Part shown: positions 43,026 to 52,492 of the stretch, one piece after another | Position numbering within the stretch: the first letter of the stretch is position 1 | How the letters are laid out: every line of letters begins with the position of its first letter | Assembly (NCBI GenBank): GCA_023460395.1 | Contig: JAEWQB010000018.1 | Coordinates: 137,554 to 201,553 of the forward strand | Direction of reading: 5' to 3' | DNA length: 64,000 nucleotides | Source: Pseudomonadota bacterium | Lineage (GTDB): Bacteria; Desulfobacterota; Desulfovibrionia; Desulfovibrionales; Desulfovibrionaceae | Notes under the pieces: generated by a model | Databases searched by the model: none | The model's input: only the letters and a program-made list of their open reading frames with translations | Told to the model about the DNA's origin: nothing | Position numbers and translations under genes: made by a program

Positions 43026-46000
43026 TTAGAATTCATACTTCAACTGGAAGCTCCCGGTTATGCCTTCCCGCACACCGGCATATCCCTGCAAGCCCAAATC
43101 CATGCTGATCGGACTGCCCGCAGCAGGCTTGAAACTCAGGCCCAGCTCACCAACACCGGTACCCCCTGTAAGATCTGGGGCCTCGATATTTCGCCCGTAG
43201 CTCGTAGCCTTTGCCTCTCCATCGAACTCATAATCATAAGCCACACCGATGTAAGGAGAGAATTGCAGTCCCGATTCCGCTTCCATGGCATAACTGAACC
43301 GCGCCCCGTTGCGCCAACGGTACGAGTCTACCCCTTTAAACTGAATGGGGTCGCCCGCCACGTTTACACTGTCGCCGTCCTGATGCGTCCATAGATATTT
43401 GGTAGAAAAATCAAGGCTGGCCTCTTCGTTCAGCTGCCAGATATAGCCAAGTCCCCCGTGCGCTCCGTAGTAAGCCGCGCTGGAGTCGTAGCTGGCCCCG
43501 TGTCCAGAAGCGTCGCGCAGGTCGCTGCTGGAAAAGTCTGAGCGCGCGTGCCCGACACGGAGAGAAGCTTCCGTATACAGTCCAGACAACACACTCTTCG
43601 TCAACTCATAACGGGCCAGTATGCCGCCGCCGTAATATTGCGTATTGCCGCTGCCCTTAACGCTGGCCATGTTATTAAAACTGTTGTAGCTGCTGTAATT
43701 ACCCCAGCCCGCTTCAAAAAAAGCACCCAAAAGCAAAGAGTTCCGTTCCAGCGGAACACGCCAGCCCAAACCGGTCATAAGAGAAACGCCGTCCACATCC
43801 ACATGGCTGCCGGTATTGTAACGGCTCGTACCGCCGCTCATGGCTCCGAACCCGGCCGGTCCGCCCTGCCCTCCAGCGCCACCGGCAGACCCTCCCCGAC
43901 CGGACCGCGCGGCATCCGTAGCGCTTTGCATGGAGGCCATACCCTGCCCGGCCGCCATATCCGCCCCCTGACCGACAAAAGCGAGGCCGGAAGCGCGACC
44001 TTCGGCAAGGGATTTGGTTTGCGGGTTTACAGAGGCTCCGCCCGCAGTAACGGTAGCCAGCAACTTGTTGTCGCTGGCCTGAATGCTAAATTCATACAAA
44101 AGGCTTACGCCCTGCATGCCCCGACCGGTGGCACCGGTATTGATTCCCGACGCGCTAAGGCCTGCGGAGTCAATAAGCGTCAGCGTGTCACCCTGTTGCA
44201 GCGGAGAGAGGCCGCCTTCAATGCCCAAATTAACTGTGCTGCCCGTTATATTAGCCGCGCCTGTTACGGAAAGCAGGGTGTCCCCTCTGGTCATTGTCGT
44301 TGGCACATAAAAGTTCAGCAGGGCATCAGAGGCAAAAAGATCGCCGATGTAGGCCGCATGACCGTAGATGCCAAGCTCTCCGTTGTTAAGGGAATTTCCT
44401 CCGCCAGAAGCGTCAAAGGTCGTGCCGTCGTGCAACGTGAGCAGATTGGAAGCCAGAGATCCAGAAAGGGCCAGTGTGCCGGCTTGCACTTCCGTCATGC
44501 CGGTATATGTGCTCAGGCCGGAAAGGGTCAGTGTGCCCGACCCGGTCTTTACCAAATGCCCCGTTCCGCTTATCGCAGAATCATTGGTATACGCATCCGA
44601 ACGATTAAAAACCAGCACAGCATTATTGATAATGCCGCCCGCGATACTCCCACTTGTTCCGCCATCGCCTATTTGCAAGGCGCCACCGGTGATGGTGGTA
44701 CCGCCGGTGTGGCTATTGGCTCCGGTAAGCGTTAACGAGCCTGCCCCGGTCTTGGTCAGGCCACCCGATCCTATAAAGGCCCGCTCCAGTGTCTTATCTT
44801 CTCCCTCACCCAGTTCCACCGTACCACCGCCCGATCGCAATGTAATATCATCGGTATCCGCATACGCGTGATGAATCAGGCCGTTCCAGTTGTCGGCATG
44901 CAAGATGCCACCATCAAAAGCCAGTGAGCCTAACGTTGCAAGAGCATATTCATCAGAGAGAGAACCGCGGCCCTCCAATTGCAAGGAAGCTACGTGGGCG
45001 TAGCCGCGAGTCGTCCCATAGAAAAATCGCAATTGTCCATCGCCCAATCGGGCTGTGCCAATATACACACCGTCCGTGGACACAGACGGGGAAGCGGCAG
45101 CCACTGTGCCTGACAATCCAAGGGCCGTGTTGCCGCTGGTAACATCAAGCGTGTCTATCTCAAAGACAAGATTGCCACCGGAACGCTTCTCCAAATCAAT
45201 TGTTTGTGCGCTAAGAACGTTGCTCACAATAAAGCTTGCTTTCCCGCCTGCGCCGGGGATTCCTCCCCCATTGACGTCAGGTTCTCCACTCTCACCAGAT
45301 TGTACAAAAACGGAAGCAGCATTCACAGCGCCACCGGAAGAAAAAAAAGCCGCCCCCCCCGCTCCGCCCGCACCACTTACGCCCTGTCCTAGACTGAGTG
45401 CCCCGCTTCCGCCACCTGAACCACCGATAACTTCTATACGATCGAGGGACGTATCCCCCAGCACACCCAGCGACAGATCACCACCATCACCGCCATTGCC
45501 TCCGTCGCCGCCGATATCAAGACCGCCCTGACCGCCACTCCCACCATTACCACCCCAAATCTGAACTACCCCGGAAACAGAAGGAGTCGCCATGTGGTCC
45601 CCGCCGCCATCGCCACCGGCCCCTCCCAAAAAAGGAGTAGCAGGTGACGCACCGGGATCGCCAGAGCTCTCCGAACCAAGGCTGCTCCCTCCTGCACCAG
45701 CCACGCCCCGATTGGCGTCTCCACCGTCGCGGCGTGGGTCAAATTCTCCGTTAAACAAGGCGGCCCCACCGCCACCGCCCGCCCCACCGGAAGAGGAATC
45801 GCCCACCCCCCCAGCACCGCCAGCACCACCTACTGACTGAGCACCTGCACCGCCAGCGCCTGACAGTGTTGATGCCGCACCACCGCCACCGCCACCGCCG
45901 CTACCGCCCACCATGATCATGTCCGCTGAGGCGGAAGTCGCCACCCAGAACGGAACTACAAGTACAAAAACAAGCCAGAACGTAATAGAAAAACGATGTG

Positions 46001-46091
46001 CTTTCTCCTGCCTTCCTCTTGCGTATCTGGAGTTATGAGTACAGGTGTAAGATGTCGTTTTTTTTTGATATAGACAGTATCGACCAAGCAT
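43026..46091 (-). CDS. Glycine-rich autotransporter
   Basis: A type V secreted surface protein of 1021 residues. An extended signal peptide (basic to about residue 33, hydrophobic ITFWLVFVLVVPFWV, cleavage near SASA) leads to residues 60-300, which are dominated by GGxGG runs resembling mycobacterial PGRS sequences. Residues about 400-560 contain autotransporter-associated strand repeats (GGLTKTGAGSLTLTG, GHLVKTGSGTLTLSG). The last 280 residues are the beta-barrel, ending in aromatic Phe (QLKYEF). GAAGG precedes the ATG by seven bases. It is likely an adhesin or surface-layer protein. The next gene upstream encodes a response regulator, with a 206-base gap. Confidence 0.9.
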   Translation of the reverse strand: MLGRYCLYQKKTTSYTCTHNSRYARGRQEKAHRFSITFWLVFVLVVPFWVATSASADMIMVGGSGGGGGGGAASTLSGAGGAGAQSVGGAGGAGGVGDSSSGGAGGGGGAALFNGEFDPRRDGGDANRGVAGAGGSSLGSESSGDPGASPATPFLGGAGGDGGGDHMATPSVSGVVQIWGGNGGSGGQGGLDIGGDGGNGGDGGDLSLGVLGDTSLDRIEVIGGSGGGSGALSLGQGVSGAGGAGGAAFFSSGGAVNAASVFVQSGESGEPDVNGGGIPGAGGKASFIVSNVLSAQTIDLEKRSGGNLVFEIDTLDVTSGNTALGLSGTVAAASPSVSTDGVYIGTARLGDGQLRFFYGTTRGYAHVASLQLEGRGSLSDEYALATLGSLAFDGGILHADNWNGLIHHAYADTDDITLRSGGGTVELGEGEDKTLERAFIGSGGLTKTGAGSLTLTGANSHTGGTTITGGALQIGDGGTSGSIAGGIINNAVLVFNRSDAYTNDSAISGTGHLVKTGSGTLTLSGLSTYTGMTEVQAGTLALSGSLASNLLTLHDGTTFDASGGGNSLNNGELGIYGHAAYIGDLFASDALLNFYVPTTMTRGDTLLSVTGAANITGSTVNLGIEGGLSPLQQGDTLTLIDSAGLSASGINTGATGRGMQGVSLLYEFSIQASDNKLLATVTAGGASVNPQTKSLAEGRASGLAFVGQGADMAAGQGMASMQSATDAARSGRGGSAGGAGGQGGPAGFGAMSGGTSRYNTGSHVDVDGVSLMTGLGWRVPLERNSLLLGAFFEAGWGNYSSYNSFNNMASVKGSGNTQYYGGGILARYELTKSVLSGLYTEASLRVGHARSDFSSSDLRDASGHGASYDSSAAYYGAHGGLGYIWQLNEEASLDFSTKYLWTHQDGDSVNVAGDPIQFKGVDSYRWRNGARFSYAMEAESGLQFSPYIGVAYDYEFDGEAKATSYGRNIEAPDLTGGTGVGELGLSFKPAAGSPISMDLGLQGYAGVREGITGSFQLKYEF

Positions 46092-46297
46092 ACATATACC
46101 TTCAATTGTAACGATTCATAAAAATGCAAACGAAAACAACCTAACCTCTGCATAAAGCAAAGAATTCCGTTTCTGTACCACACATAAAAAAAGCCCATAC
46201 TAGGGGAAGACTAGGGATTTGACATTTTTTTAAATACAGACAGGGCTGCTTTCCCCTGATGTAACGCACTCAATCCTTACAGATAACCACACGTAAC

Positions 46298-46966
46298 TTA
46301 TTGATTATTTTCCTTTTTCCAGTCGGCAAAAACCCGTAACACATCACGTCGCTTTTTAATTCCTGTTTTATACAAAATATTCGTTATATGAAACTCAACG
46401 CCTTTACCGGTTATTCCCATACACATAGCCATTTCCTTAGTGCTCAACCTATGGGGAATATACGACAGCACCGTGCGCTCTTTCTCTGTCAGGCTATAAT
46501 GGATGGCAAATGCATGTAATTTTTCTAACTCTATTATGTCTGAAAAACACTCCGTATGAGTTTTCATAGGACTGTTCAGACTATTCATGTGTCTGCGCCG
46601 CGTGGCGGCTTCTACCCGAGCTAGCAGTTCTTCTGGATGAAAAGGCTTGGCGATATAGTCGTCGCCCCCGTTCGCAAAACCTCGTAACCGATCCGCTTGC
46701 TCCGCTTTGGCGCTTAAAAACAAAATGTGGGCTTCCGTCTGGATAGGAAGGCCACGTATCTCTGCACAAAAATCAATACCGTCTCCGTCCGGCAGCACCA
46801 CATCGAGGAGGATGATATCTGGTTCACTTTTGCCAAGCCAAGCCCGCGCCTCGGCTAACGTCAGAGCCGGATACACAGCATAACCCAGCAGGTGCAGGGC
46901 GCGGACGTTGTTGGCATTTAGCTCTGCATTGTCCTCCACCAACAGCACTAAGCCTCTAGCATCCAT
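46298..46966 (-). CDS. Response regulator with LuxR-type HTH
   Basis: 222 residues. The receiver (residues 5-120) has acidic EDN, phospho-Asp in IILLDVVLPDG, Thr/Ser in LFLSAKAE and Lys in YIAKPFHPEE. The C-terminal HTH (LTEKERTVLSYIPHRLSTKEMAMCMGITGKGVEFHI) is LuxR-like. ATG 46966 follows AGGAG by seven bases and overlaps the kinase gene by 11 bases, so it is the cognate partner. It may control the autotransporter gene just downstream on the same strand. Confidence 0.9.
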   Translation of the reverse strand: MDARGLVLLVEDNAELNANNVRALHLLGYAVYPALTLAEARAWLGKSEPDIILLDVVLPDGDGIDFCAEIRGLPIQTEAHILFLSAKAEQADRLRGFANGGDDYIAKPFHPEELLARVEAATRRRHMNSLNSPMKTHTECFSDIIELEKLHAFAIHYSLTEKERTVLSYIPHRLSTKEMAMCMGITGKGVEFHITNILYKTGIKKRRDVLRVFADWKKENNQ

Positions 46967-48380
46967 GCCCCCGCTCCTCATTGTCTTCTGGTAGCGTCAA
47001 CGTCACCACCGCACCGTTCCTATTGGTGACCAATATGGTTCCGTTGTGCGCTTCCATAATCTTCTTGCTGATGGCAAGGCCGATACCCGCACCGCCATGC
47101 GCACCTTTGACACCGCTTTCAAAAATGCGGGGTAAAACCTCCGGTGCCACGCCGCTTCCCGTATCAGCAACCGTAACAATGACATATCCGTTTTCCCGTA
47201 CCGCGCTTACAGACACGCTCCCTTGCTCCGTGTGGTCTTTAGCGTTTTGCAAAACGTTAAACACCACTTGGGTAAGCTCCTCCGGGTTTCCAAACACAGG
47301 CAGTTTCACCTCACTAAAAAAACGCAAATCCACGCCGCCCCGCTCAAGCAGGGGTCGATACAACTTTGCCACCTGCCAGATCAGTTCACCAAAATCGAGT
47401 GGTATCCGCTTGGTCGGCGCCCCGCCATGCAGCGTCAGAGTTTTCATGCTGTCAATCAAACCCGCCACCCGTTGCGCCTCCGACACGACTTTATCTAAGT
47501 CGGCGGCGGTTTCCGTATCCGCTCCCCTGCGTTTTAAACGTAACGAAACGAGGCCCGCGTAACTTGCCAGTACGGCTAACGGGGTTCGCGCCTCATGCGA
47601 AATAGTAGCCATCAGGTCGGTTTTCACGCGGTTAACCCACTCAAGCGCCGCATTTTCCTGAGCCAGTTTCTGCTCGGCCTCGTGCGCGGAGTAACGCTGC
47701 CTGTTGACAATCAAATTTACCTTGTCGGAAAACCAGCGTGTTGCCAGAGAAAAAACCACCAGCCCGGCGAGAATGCAGATCACGGTCTGGATGACGAATA
47801 TCCGCATAATACTGTTGTATTGCTCGCTGATAATATCCGCGCCCACCATGCCCAAAAACGCACCTGTGCTTTTGTGAAGAATCGGTTGATAAGCACTCAG
47901 CCGCCGTCCGTAGGTCGTGTCTTCAAAATCTTTGCCCATCACGGCCTTTTTCTCGTCATACGCCTCGCGTTCAGCCTTGGTTATGGCGTCCCGCACCCCC
48001 GGTGCGGTGTAGACGGGGCTTGAAGGCGCTTCACCGCCAATGACATACATGATGGTATTTTCGTCCACGCGCCCGGTTGTGTATATGTACTCCACATGGT
48101 CCAGATTGACGTTTTTGATTTTCATCATAAGCGCCTTGGTGCGGTGGTAATATTCACTGTCCATATCCATATTCTTCAGGAATGCGGCGTAACCGTCGGA
48201 ATCCTCCGCGATCACAGCGGCAACCGTTGCCGCCAGAGCCTGACATTTCAGTACAAGCTGGTTCTTGAGTTGCGTAGCCGCAAAAGCGTAGGCGACAACA
48301 CCAGTTGTCAGGATGACTACGGCGAAGACGGCGAGCAAAAGCTGAAAATGCCGCAATATATTCTTGTTATTGCTTAGCAC
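46956..48380 (-). CDS. Membrane sensor histidine kinase
   Basis: 474 residues. Two membrane helices (about 11-33 and 197-217) flank a periplasmic domain of the double-Cache-like type (HVEYIYTTGRV...GMVGADI). The kinase core follows: H-box TISHEARTPLAVLASY, N-box VVFNVLQNAKDHT, DTGSGVAPEV and a short GGAGIGLAISKK. The start is a GTG with a weak ribosome site. It is coupled to the response regulator. The ligand is unknown. Confidence 0.9.
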   Translation of the reverse strand: MLSNNKNILRHFQLLLAVFAVVILTTGVVAYAFAATQLKNQLVLKCQALAATVAAVIAEDSDGYAAFLKNMDMDSEYYHRTKALMMKIKNVNLDHVEYIYTTGRVDENTIMYVIGGEAPSSPVYTAPGVRDAITKAEREAYDEKKAVMGKDFEDTTYGRRLSAYQPILHKSTGAFLGMVGADIISEQYNSIMRIFVIQTVICILAGLVVFSLATRWFSDKVNLIVNRQRYSAHEAEQKLAQENAALEWVNRVKTDLMATISHEARTPLAVLASYAGLVSLRLKRRGADTETAADLDKVVSEAQRVAGLIDSMKTLTLHGGAPTKRIPLDFGELIWQVAKLYRPLLERGGVDLRFFSEVKLPVFGNPEELTQVVFNVLQNAKDHTEQGSVSVSAVRENGYVIVTVADTGSGVAPEVLPRIFESGVKGAHGGAGIGLAISKKIMEAHNGTILVTNRNGAVVTLTLPEDNEERGHGC

Positions 48381-48561
48381 AGGAGGCTCTTCTGTGTAGT
48401 ATCGGGATATGTTTCAATAGTGTAGCGACGGAAGGGAACTGTTGCACCTGTAAGAATCGCATGCAAACAGATGCGGCGCAGTATGTCAATGCAGGAGACG
48501 AATATTGCATGCGCTAGATCGCCTTGTGGAGCCGCAGGCAGAAAACCATACGACATGCCAC

Positions 48562-48616
48562 CTCTGCCGCAGATGCGGCAGATGCGGCAGAGATCTGCCA
48601 CGGCTACACGTGGCAG
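48562..48616. repeat. Two neighbouring hairpins upstream of the kinase
   Basis: Stem 48562-48570/48584-48592 encloses a direct repeat of GCAGATGCG; stem 48595-48602/48609-48616 has a 6-base loop. They lie in the 273-base gap between fliQ and the kinase, with no T-run, and may mark the end of the flagellar transcript. Confidence 0.5.
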
Positions 48617-48653
48617 GCGAAAGATAACGGGGAGGGAAGCACTCCCCCATCTA

Positions 48654-48923
48654 TTATCTCACATACGTGGGAATATTTAAAAAAACATTGCGGGTAAACG
48701 ACACCATCTGGTCCATGAGCCAAGGAAAAGAAAATAGCAGGGCGAGGAAAATGGAAACGATCTTGGGGATGAAGGAAAGCGTCATTTCCTGAATCTGGGT
48801 GGCGGCCTGAATGATGGAGACGAATACCCCCACGGCTAACCCCACGCCCAGCATGGGCAGAGCGAGTGTGAGTGCGAGTTCTATGGACTGCCGGGCAAAG
48901 CCGATTACGAATTCCGGGGTCAT
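48654..48923 (-). CDS. fliQ: Flagellar export apparatus protein FliQ
   Basis: 89 residues with two membrane helices (LALPMLGVGLAVGVFVSII and IVSIFLALLFSFPWLM), the usual family length. The central QAATQIQEMTLSFIPK loop is the family hallmark. Part of the FliPQR core gate of the flagellar type III export channel. AAGGAG precedes the ATG. It follows fliP by 30 bases and is the last gene of the operon in this window; fliR is not adjacent downstream. Confidence 0.95.
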   Translation of the reverse strand: MTPEFVIGFARQSIELALTLALPMLGVGLAVGVFVSIIQAATQIQEMTLSFIPKIVSIFLALLFSFPWLMDQMVSFTRNVFLNIPTYVR

Positions 48924-48953
48924 GGGGAAGCTCCTTTACGCTTGTGGACAGAA

Positions 48954-49766
48954 CTACAGAAGGAAACTGTTGACGAGTGAACCAGTGAGCAAACTCCAGC
49001 CATCTACCATAACAAAGAGCAAGAGCTTGAACGGGGCGGAAACCATCATAGGCGGCAGCATCATCATCCCCATGGCGAGCAGAATGCTGGAAATAACCAT
49101 ATCCAGCACAAGGAAGGGAATGTAGATAAGAAAGCCGATGGTGAACGCGGTCTTCAACTCGCTGATAATGAACCCGGCAGCCAGCATGAAGGTAGGCACT
49201 TCGTCCTTGTTGCGGGGGCGTTCCATCTTGGTGATGGTATAAAATACGGAGAGATCTTTTTCCCGCGTGTGCTTGAACATGAAGCCGCGCAGAGGCACCT
49301 GCGCTTTGTCCAACATCTCAGTGAAACCGATTTCCTCACTCAGATAGGGCTGCACGGCATTTTGATTTATATCCGTTGCCACGGGCATCATGATGGCCAC
49401 AGTCATGAAAATGGCAAGACTCGCCAAGACTTGGTTGGGGGGAAGCTGCTGTACGCCAAGCGCCTGACGCACAAAGTGAAAGACAATGATGATGCGGGTG
49501 AATGACGTTACGGTGAGCATGATGGCGGGAGCCAACGACAGCACAGTAAGCATGAACAGGATTTCAAACAGCGCCGAAACCTTTTCCGGCTCAGTCTCGC
49601 CCGCCGCAAGTTGCAGCGAAAGCGTGGGCAACGCCAAATCCTGCGCGGCATGCGCCATCCATGGAACCGCGAGTAGCAAAAGGCTAAGCGGAAGAACTAC
49701 CTGTCCTGTGCGCCGCATCCAGCTCGTCGCGGAACGGCTTTGTGTCTGTTGACGATGTGGGGTCAT
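48954..49766 (-). CDS. fliP: Flagellar export apparatus protein FliP
   Basis: 270 residues. A cleavable signal peptide (LPLSLLLLAVPWMAHA) precedes the mature protein with four membrane helices. Family motifs LTSFTRIIIVFHFVRQALG-like and GFLIYIPFLVLDMVISSILLAMGMMMLPP are present. It forms the export gate core. The listed ATG overlaps fliO by 83 bases; an internal ATG at 49718 reduces the overlap and starts directly at the signal peptide, so it is a real alternative. Confidence 0.94.
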   Translation of the reverse strand: MTPHRQQTQSRSATSWMRRTGQVVLPLSLLLLAVPWMAHAAQDLALPTLSLQLAAGETEPEKVSALFEILFMLTVLSLAPAIMLTVTSFTRIIIVFHFVRQALGVQQLPPNQVLASLAIFMTVAIMMPVATDINQNAVQPYLSEEIGFTEMLDKAQVPLRGFMFKHTREKDLSVFYTITKMERPRNKDEVPTFMLAAGFIISELKTAFTIGFLIYIPFLVLDMVISSILLAMGMMMLPPMMVSAPFKLLLFVMVDGWSLLTGSLVNSFLL

Positions 49767-50427
49767 CCGCTTCCATCTCTGTTACAAGGTTGATTTGCTG
49801 GTCAGTAACCCCCAGCAATAACCTTTTATTCAAGAAGCGTACCACCACCAAAGACTTCTTGGGACCAAGATGAAACTGACTTTCCACGGTCAGGCCGTTG
49901 CGGGCCTGCCGCCCGAAATTCTGCATTTTGCCAAAGCGCTTCAGCGCCCACACGCCCATGTACAGCGCCCCCAGGACGAGCAGCAGCACGCCGATAGCCT
50001 GAAAATAACTTCCCCATCCGGGAGGCGGCGGCGTGACATCCGGCTTGGGCTGACCGCCAAAAAGGTCGCCTGTGCCACTGGTATCAGCAGCGCTTTCCGA
50101 GGATGTGCCGCCGGAACGCGTCAGGGGGCTGACGCCCTGTGAACCGGCTATGCCGTCAGAAGAACCTACCGCGTCAGGGGTTTGCCCAGCGCCTGTCGGC
50201 GCAGCCTGTTCCCGGCTCATTGCCTTTTTTTCGGCCTGCTCCGGCATCTCCGCCGAAGGCTTGGCAGCGGAATCTTCTCCTCCCTGCGGGGAAACCACCG
50301 CGCGAAAGGCCGCATCCAGACCGGAGGCGTCCTGCGCCATCTGAGCGGCAGCGCTCCTTCCCGGCACGCAAAGGGCAAGGCACAACGCCAACCCCACGAA
50401 TATCCGCCCCAGTTTGGAAACTCTCAT
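49684..50427 (-). CDS. fliO: Flagellar assembly protein FliO
   Basis: 247 residues. A signal peptide (to about residue 26) and a long low-complexity periplasmic segment (Ala/Gly/Ser/Pro, residues 27-135) precede one membrane helix (AIGVLLLVLGALYMGVWALK) and the cytoplasmic FliO domain (LTVESQFHLGPKKSLVVVRFLNKRLLLGVT). FliO helps assemble FliP. The periplasmic stretch is longer than in enteric FliO. ATG 50427 follows GGGAG. It is encoded between fliN and fliP. Confidence 0.9.
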   Translation of the reverse strand: MRVSKLGRIFVGLALCLALCVPGRSAAAQMAQDASGLDAAFRAVVSPQGGEDSAAKPSAEMPEQAEKKAMSREQAAPTGAGQTPDAVGSSDGIAGSQGVSPLTRSGGTSSESAADTSGTGDLFGGQPKPDVTPPPPGWGSYFQAIGVLLLVLGALYMGVWALKRFGKMQNFGRQARNGLTVESQFHLGPKKSLVVVRFLNKRLLLGVTDQQINLVTEMEADDPTSSTDTKPFRDELDAAHRTGSSSA

Positions 50428-50604
50428 ATACACTCCCTGCCGCTCCAGCGTGGCCTTGCGGGCACCCCCGTCCGCACGCCGGGCTTCTTCCCGCCAGTGC
50501 AAACGCGGCCTTGGCAAAACCGTTCTCCATACAAAACGTGTGACGCTCCCTCCGGGCCTGCGCGGTGTGCGCGCCGGGGGGGCCGCCCCGCACGTGGAGA
50601 CAGA

Positions 50605-51150
50605 TCAGGCAAGCTGCTTCACTCGTTCAATCGGGCTAATGATATCCGTCAGGCGCACGCCAAACTTTTCGTTAATAACCACGGCCTCGCCGCGTGCCAC
50701 CAGTTTGCCGTTCACAAAGATTTCAAGCGGCTCACCCGCCAGCTTATTCAGTTCGACCACCGAACCTTGCCCTAACTGGAGCAGTTCGTTGATAAGCAGA
50801 CGAGTGCGTCCAAGCTCTGCCGAAACGTCCAGCGGAATATCCAGAATGAAGTCCAGTTCCCGCTTGCCGCTATCCGGGCGCGGGGTCTTGGCCTCCTCTG
50901 TCAAATCCTTGAACGTGGCATCCCGTGCGGCAGAGGCATAGAAGGACTGTTCCTTCTCCTTTTTCACCTGATCCTGCTCGTCAGACGCCAGAGCCGCAGC
51001 CCATTCCGCCGCGAGCTTCTCATCGTCCTTGCCACCTCCGCCCGCCGCCGCTGTTGCGGCCTCAAACGGATCAGCCCCGCCATCTTCCTGCGTTTCAAGG
51101 GCAGCTGCCCACTGCGCCGCCAATTCGTCTTGATCTACTTCGTCAGCCAT
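50605..51150 (-). CDS. fliN: Flagellar motor switch protein FliN
   Basis: 181 residues. The C-terminal 80 residues are the SpoA/FliN domain (LDIPLDVSAELGRTRLLINELLQLGQGSVVELNKLAGEP and INEKFGVRLTDI) forming the C-ring base. The N-terminal 95 residues are acidic and contain a duplicated LAA(Q/E)WAAAL element (residues 10-18 and 46-54), which may be a docking peptide. GGAAGG precedes the ATG. The 177 bases before fliO hold GC-rich hairpin-like sequence. Confidence 0.94.
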   Translation of the reverse strand: MADEVDQDELAAQWAAALETQEDGGADPFEAATAAAGGGGKDDEKLAAEWAAALASDEQDQVKKEKEQSFYASAARDATFKDLTEEAKTPRPDSGKRELDFILDIPLDVSAELGRTRLLINELLQLGQGSVVELNKLAGEPLEIFVNGKLVARGEAVVINEKFGVRLTDIISPIERVKQLA

Positions 51151-51206
51151 ATCACACCTTCCTGTAGGGAGGGATGGAACCCGTCTGTCCGCCCAGTAGC
51201 CGGGGC

Positions 51207-51701
51207 CTACTGGATGACCATATCCGTAAAATACACACGCAGCACTTTAGAGCCGCCGAGCACCTGATTCAACCGGGTCACAATTTCGTTTTTCAACAAT
51301 AATTTGTTCTCCAGCGGGGCAAGGTCTGCGTAACTCTTGCTGGAAAGCAACAGAATAATCGCATCGCGCACTCTGGGCATGGCTCCTTCCAACTGCGCTC
51401 CCGCAGCCGGATTAACTAATTCCACGTCCAGCGTCAGCTTAATGTAGCGGCGTCCAAGCGGGTCTGCAAGATTCACAAGGAATGTAGGCAGAGAAACCAC
51501 CTGCGCGTCTTTGGGGCTGACTTCGCCGCCAGATCCCGCAGACTGCTCAGTCTGCGCTTGCGGAGACTCCGTATCCGGCTTGTCGAGGAAAAATTTCCAT
51601 GCCACAAATCCACCGCCCCCCAGCAAAAGCAGCAGGATGAGCAGAAGGATAATCCACTTAAGCTTACCGCTCTTTTTCGCGCCCTTGTCGTCGTCAGCCA
51701 T
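51207..51701 (-). CDS. fliL: Flagellar basal body-associated protein FliL
   Basis: 164 residues. A basic cytoplasmic tail (KGAKKSGKLK) precedes one membrane helix (IILLLILLLLLGGGGFVAWKFF) and a stomatin-like periplasmic domain (FLVNLADPLGRRYIKLTLDVEL, ending VYFTDMVIQ). FliL rings the stator units and raises motor torque. ATG 51701 follows AAAGGAG; a longer frame lacks a site. It sits between the stator genes and fliN. Confidence 0.93.
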   Translation of the reverse strand: MADDDKGAKKSGKLKWIILLLILLLLLGGGGFVAWKFFLDKPDTESPQAQTEQSAGSGGEVSPKDAQVVSLPTFLVNLADPLGRRYIKLTLDVELVNPAAGAQLEGAMPRVRDAIILLLSSKSYADLAPLENKLLLKNEIVTRLNQVLGGSKVLRVYFTDMVIQ

Positions 51702-51761
51702 GGCTGTCTCCTTTATCATCCACGCATGCCCACGTTCCGGCATCCTTCAGCGGATGCGGGG

Positions 51762-52490
51762 CTACATATACCGCCCCATCCACTGTGTGGTTTTAAGCAA
51801 AATTTCCACTCGCCTGTTCTGTGCGCGTCCTGCGGCGGTTGCGTTGCTTTCCTCTGGTCTGTCCGGGCCATACCCGCTAACCGAAAAACGCGTCGGGGGC
51901 TGGCGCTGCCGAAGAAAGTAGTCCAAAACCGCAATCGCCCGCATGCCGGAAAGCGTGTAGTTGTCCATCCCGGAGGAAGGCGTGTCATCCGTATATCCGG
52001 CGATGTTGCAGTCTGCCGATGTATATTGCAACATGAGATTCACCTGTTCCAGCAGTGCTTCCGCCGCCGGAGTTAGCGAAAAACTGCCGGGCGCAAACAA
52101 CAACGCGTCTGTAAGCACTATACCCACCCCTTCCGGGCGGGCCAGTATTCGTAAATTCTTTTCCAACGTACTTTTGGCGATGTCTGGCGGAATAGCCTCA
52201 TCAGGAAACAACAAGTCCTTAATAAGCTCAGGCTTTTCCAACGCTGAAAGCGGATCTTCCAACAACTTCGCCAACAGGGTGATACGCGGCGGAACCTTGC
52301 CCGCGCCCTGAAAACTAATAAGGTCCGTCCGGGTCTGAAACGGCGTCATGCGCGAAAGCAGCACCCGGTCCATGGACGCCATGCTCAGTAATAGCACAAA
52401 AAACGTCAGCAACAGCGTCACAAGGTCCGAAAATGTCACCAGCCACGCGGGGGTGCCCTTTCCCTCCGGCTCCCGTTTCCTACGCGCCAT
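51762..52490 (-). CDS. motB: MotB-type stator protein, second copy
   Basis: 242 residues. The ion-conducting Asp lies in the membrane helix PAWLVTFSDLVTLLLTFFVLLLSM (Asp at about 22). A plug-like segment and an OmpA-like peptidoglycan-binding domain follow (IAGYTDDTPSS, SVSGYGPDRP, NRRVEILL). GGAGAG precedes the ATG, two bases after the stop of the first motB. Tandem MotB genes after one MotA gene are seen in Desulfovibrio; they may form mixed stators or differ in anchoring. Confidence 0.9.
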   Translation of the reverse strand: MARRKREPEGKGTPAWLVTFSDLVTLLLTFFVLLLSMASMDRVLLSRMTPFQTRTDLISFQGAGKVPPRITLLAKLLEDPLSALEKPELIKDLLFPDEAIPPDIAKSTLEKNLRILARPEGVGIVLTDALLFAPGSFSLTPAAEALLEQVNLMLQYTSADCNIAGYTDDTPSSGMDNYTLSGMRAIAVLDYFLRQRQPPTRFSVSGYGPDRPEESNATAAGRAQNRRVEILLKTTQWMGRYM

Positions 52491-52492
52491 GG

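Noticed and set aside
43548..45840. Several long plus-strand open frames, one of 395 codons
   Set aside because: They lie opposite the autotransporter; its Gly/Ala-rich coding makes stop-free Pro/Arg-rich frames on the other strand.
46180..46235. T-run on the minus strand after a small repeat (CTAG units), as a terminator for the response regulator
   Set aside because: The stem is too short and mismatched, and the distance from the stop codon is large.
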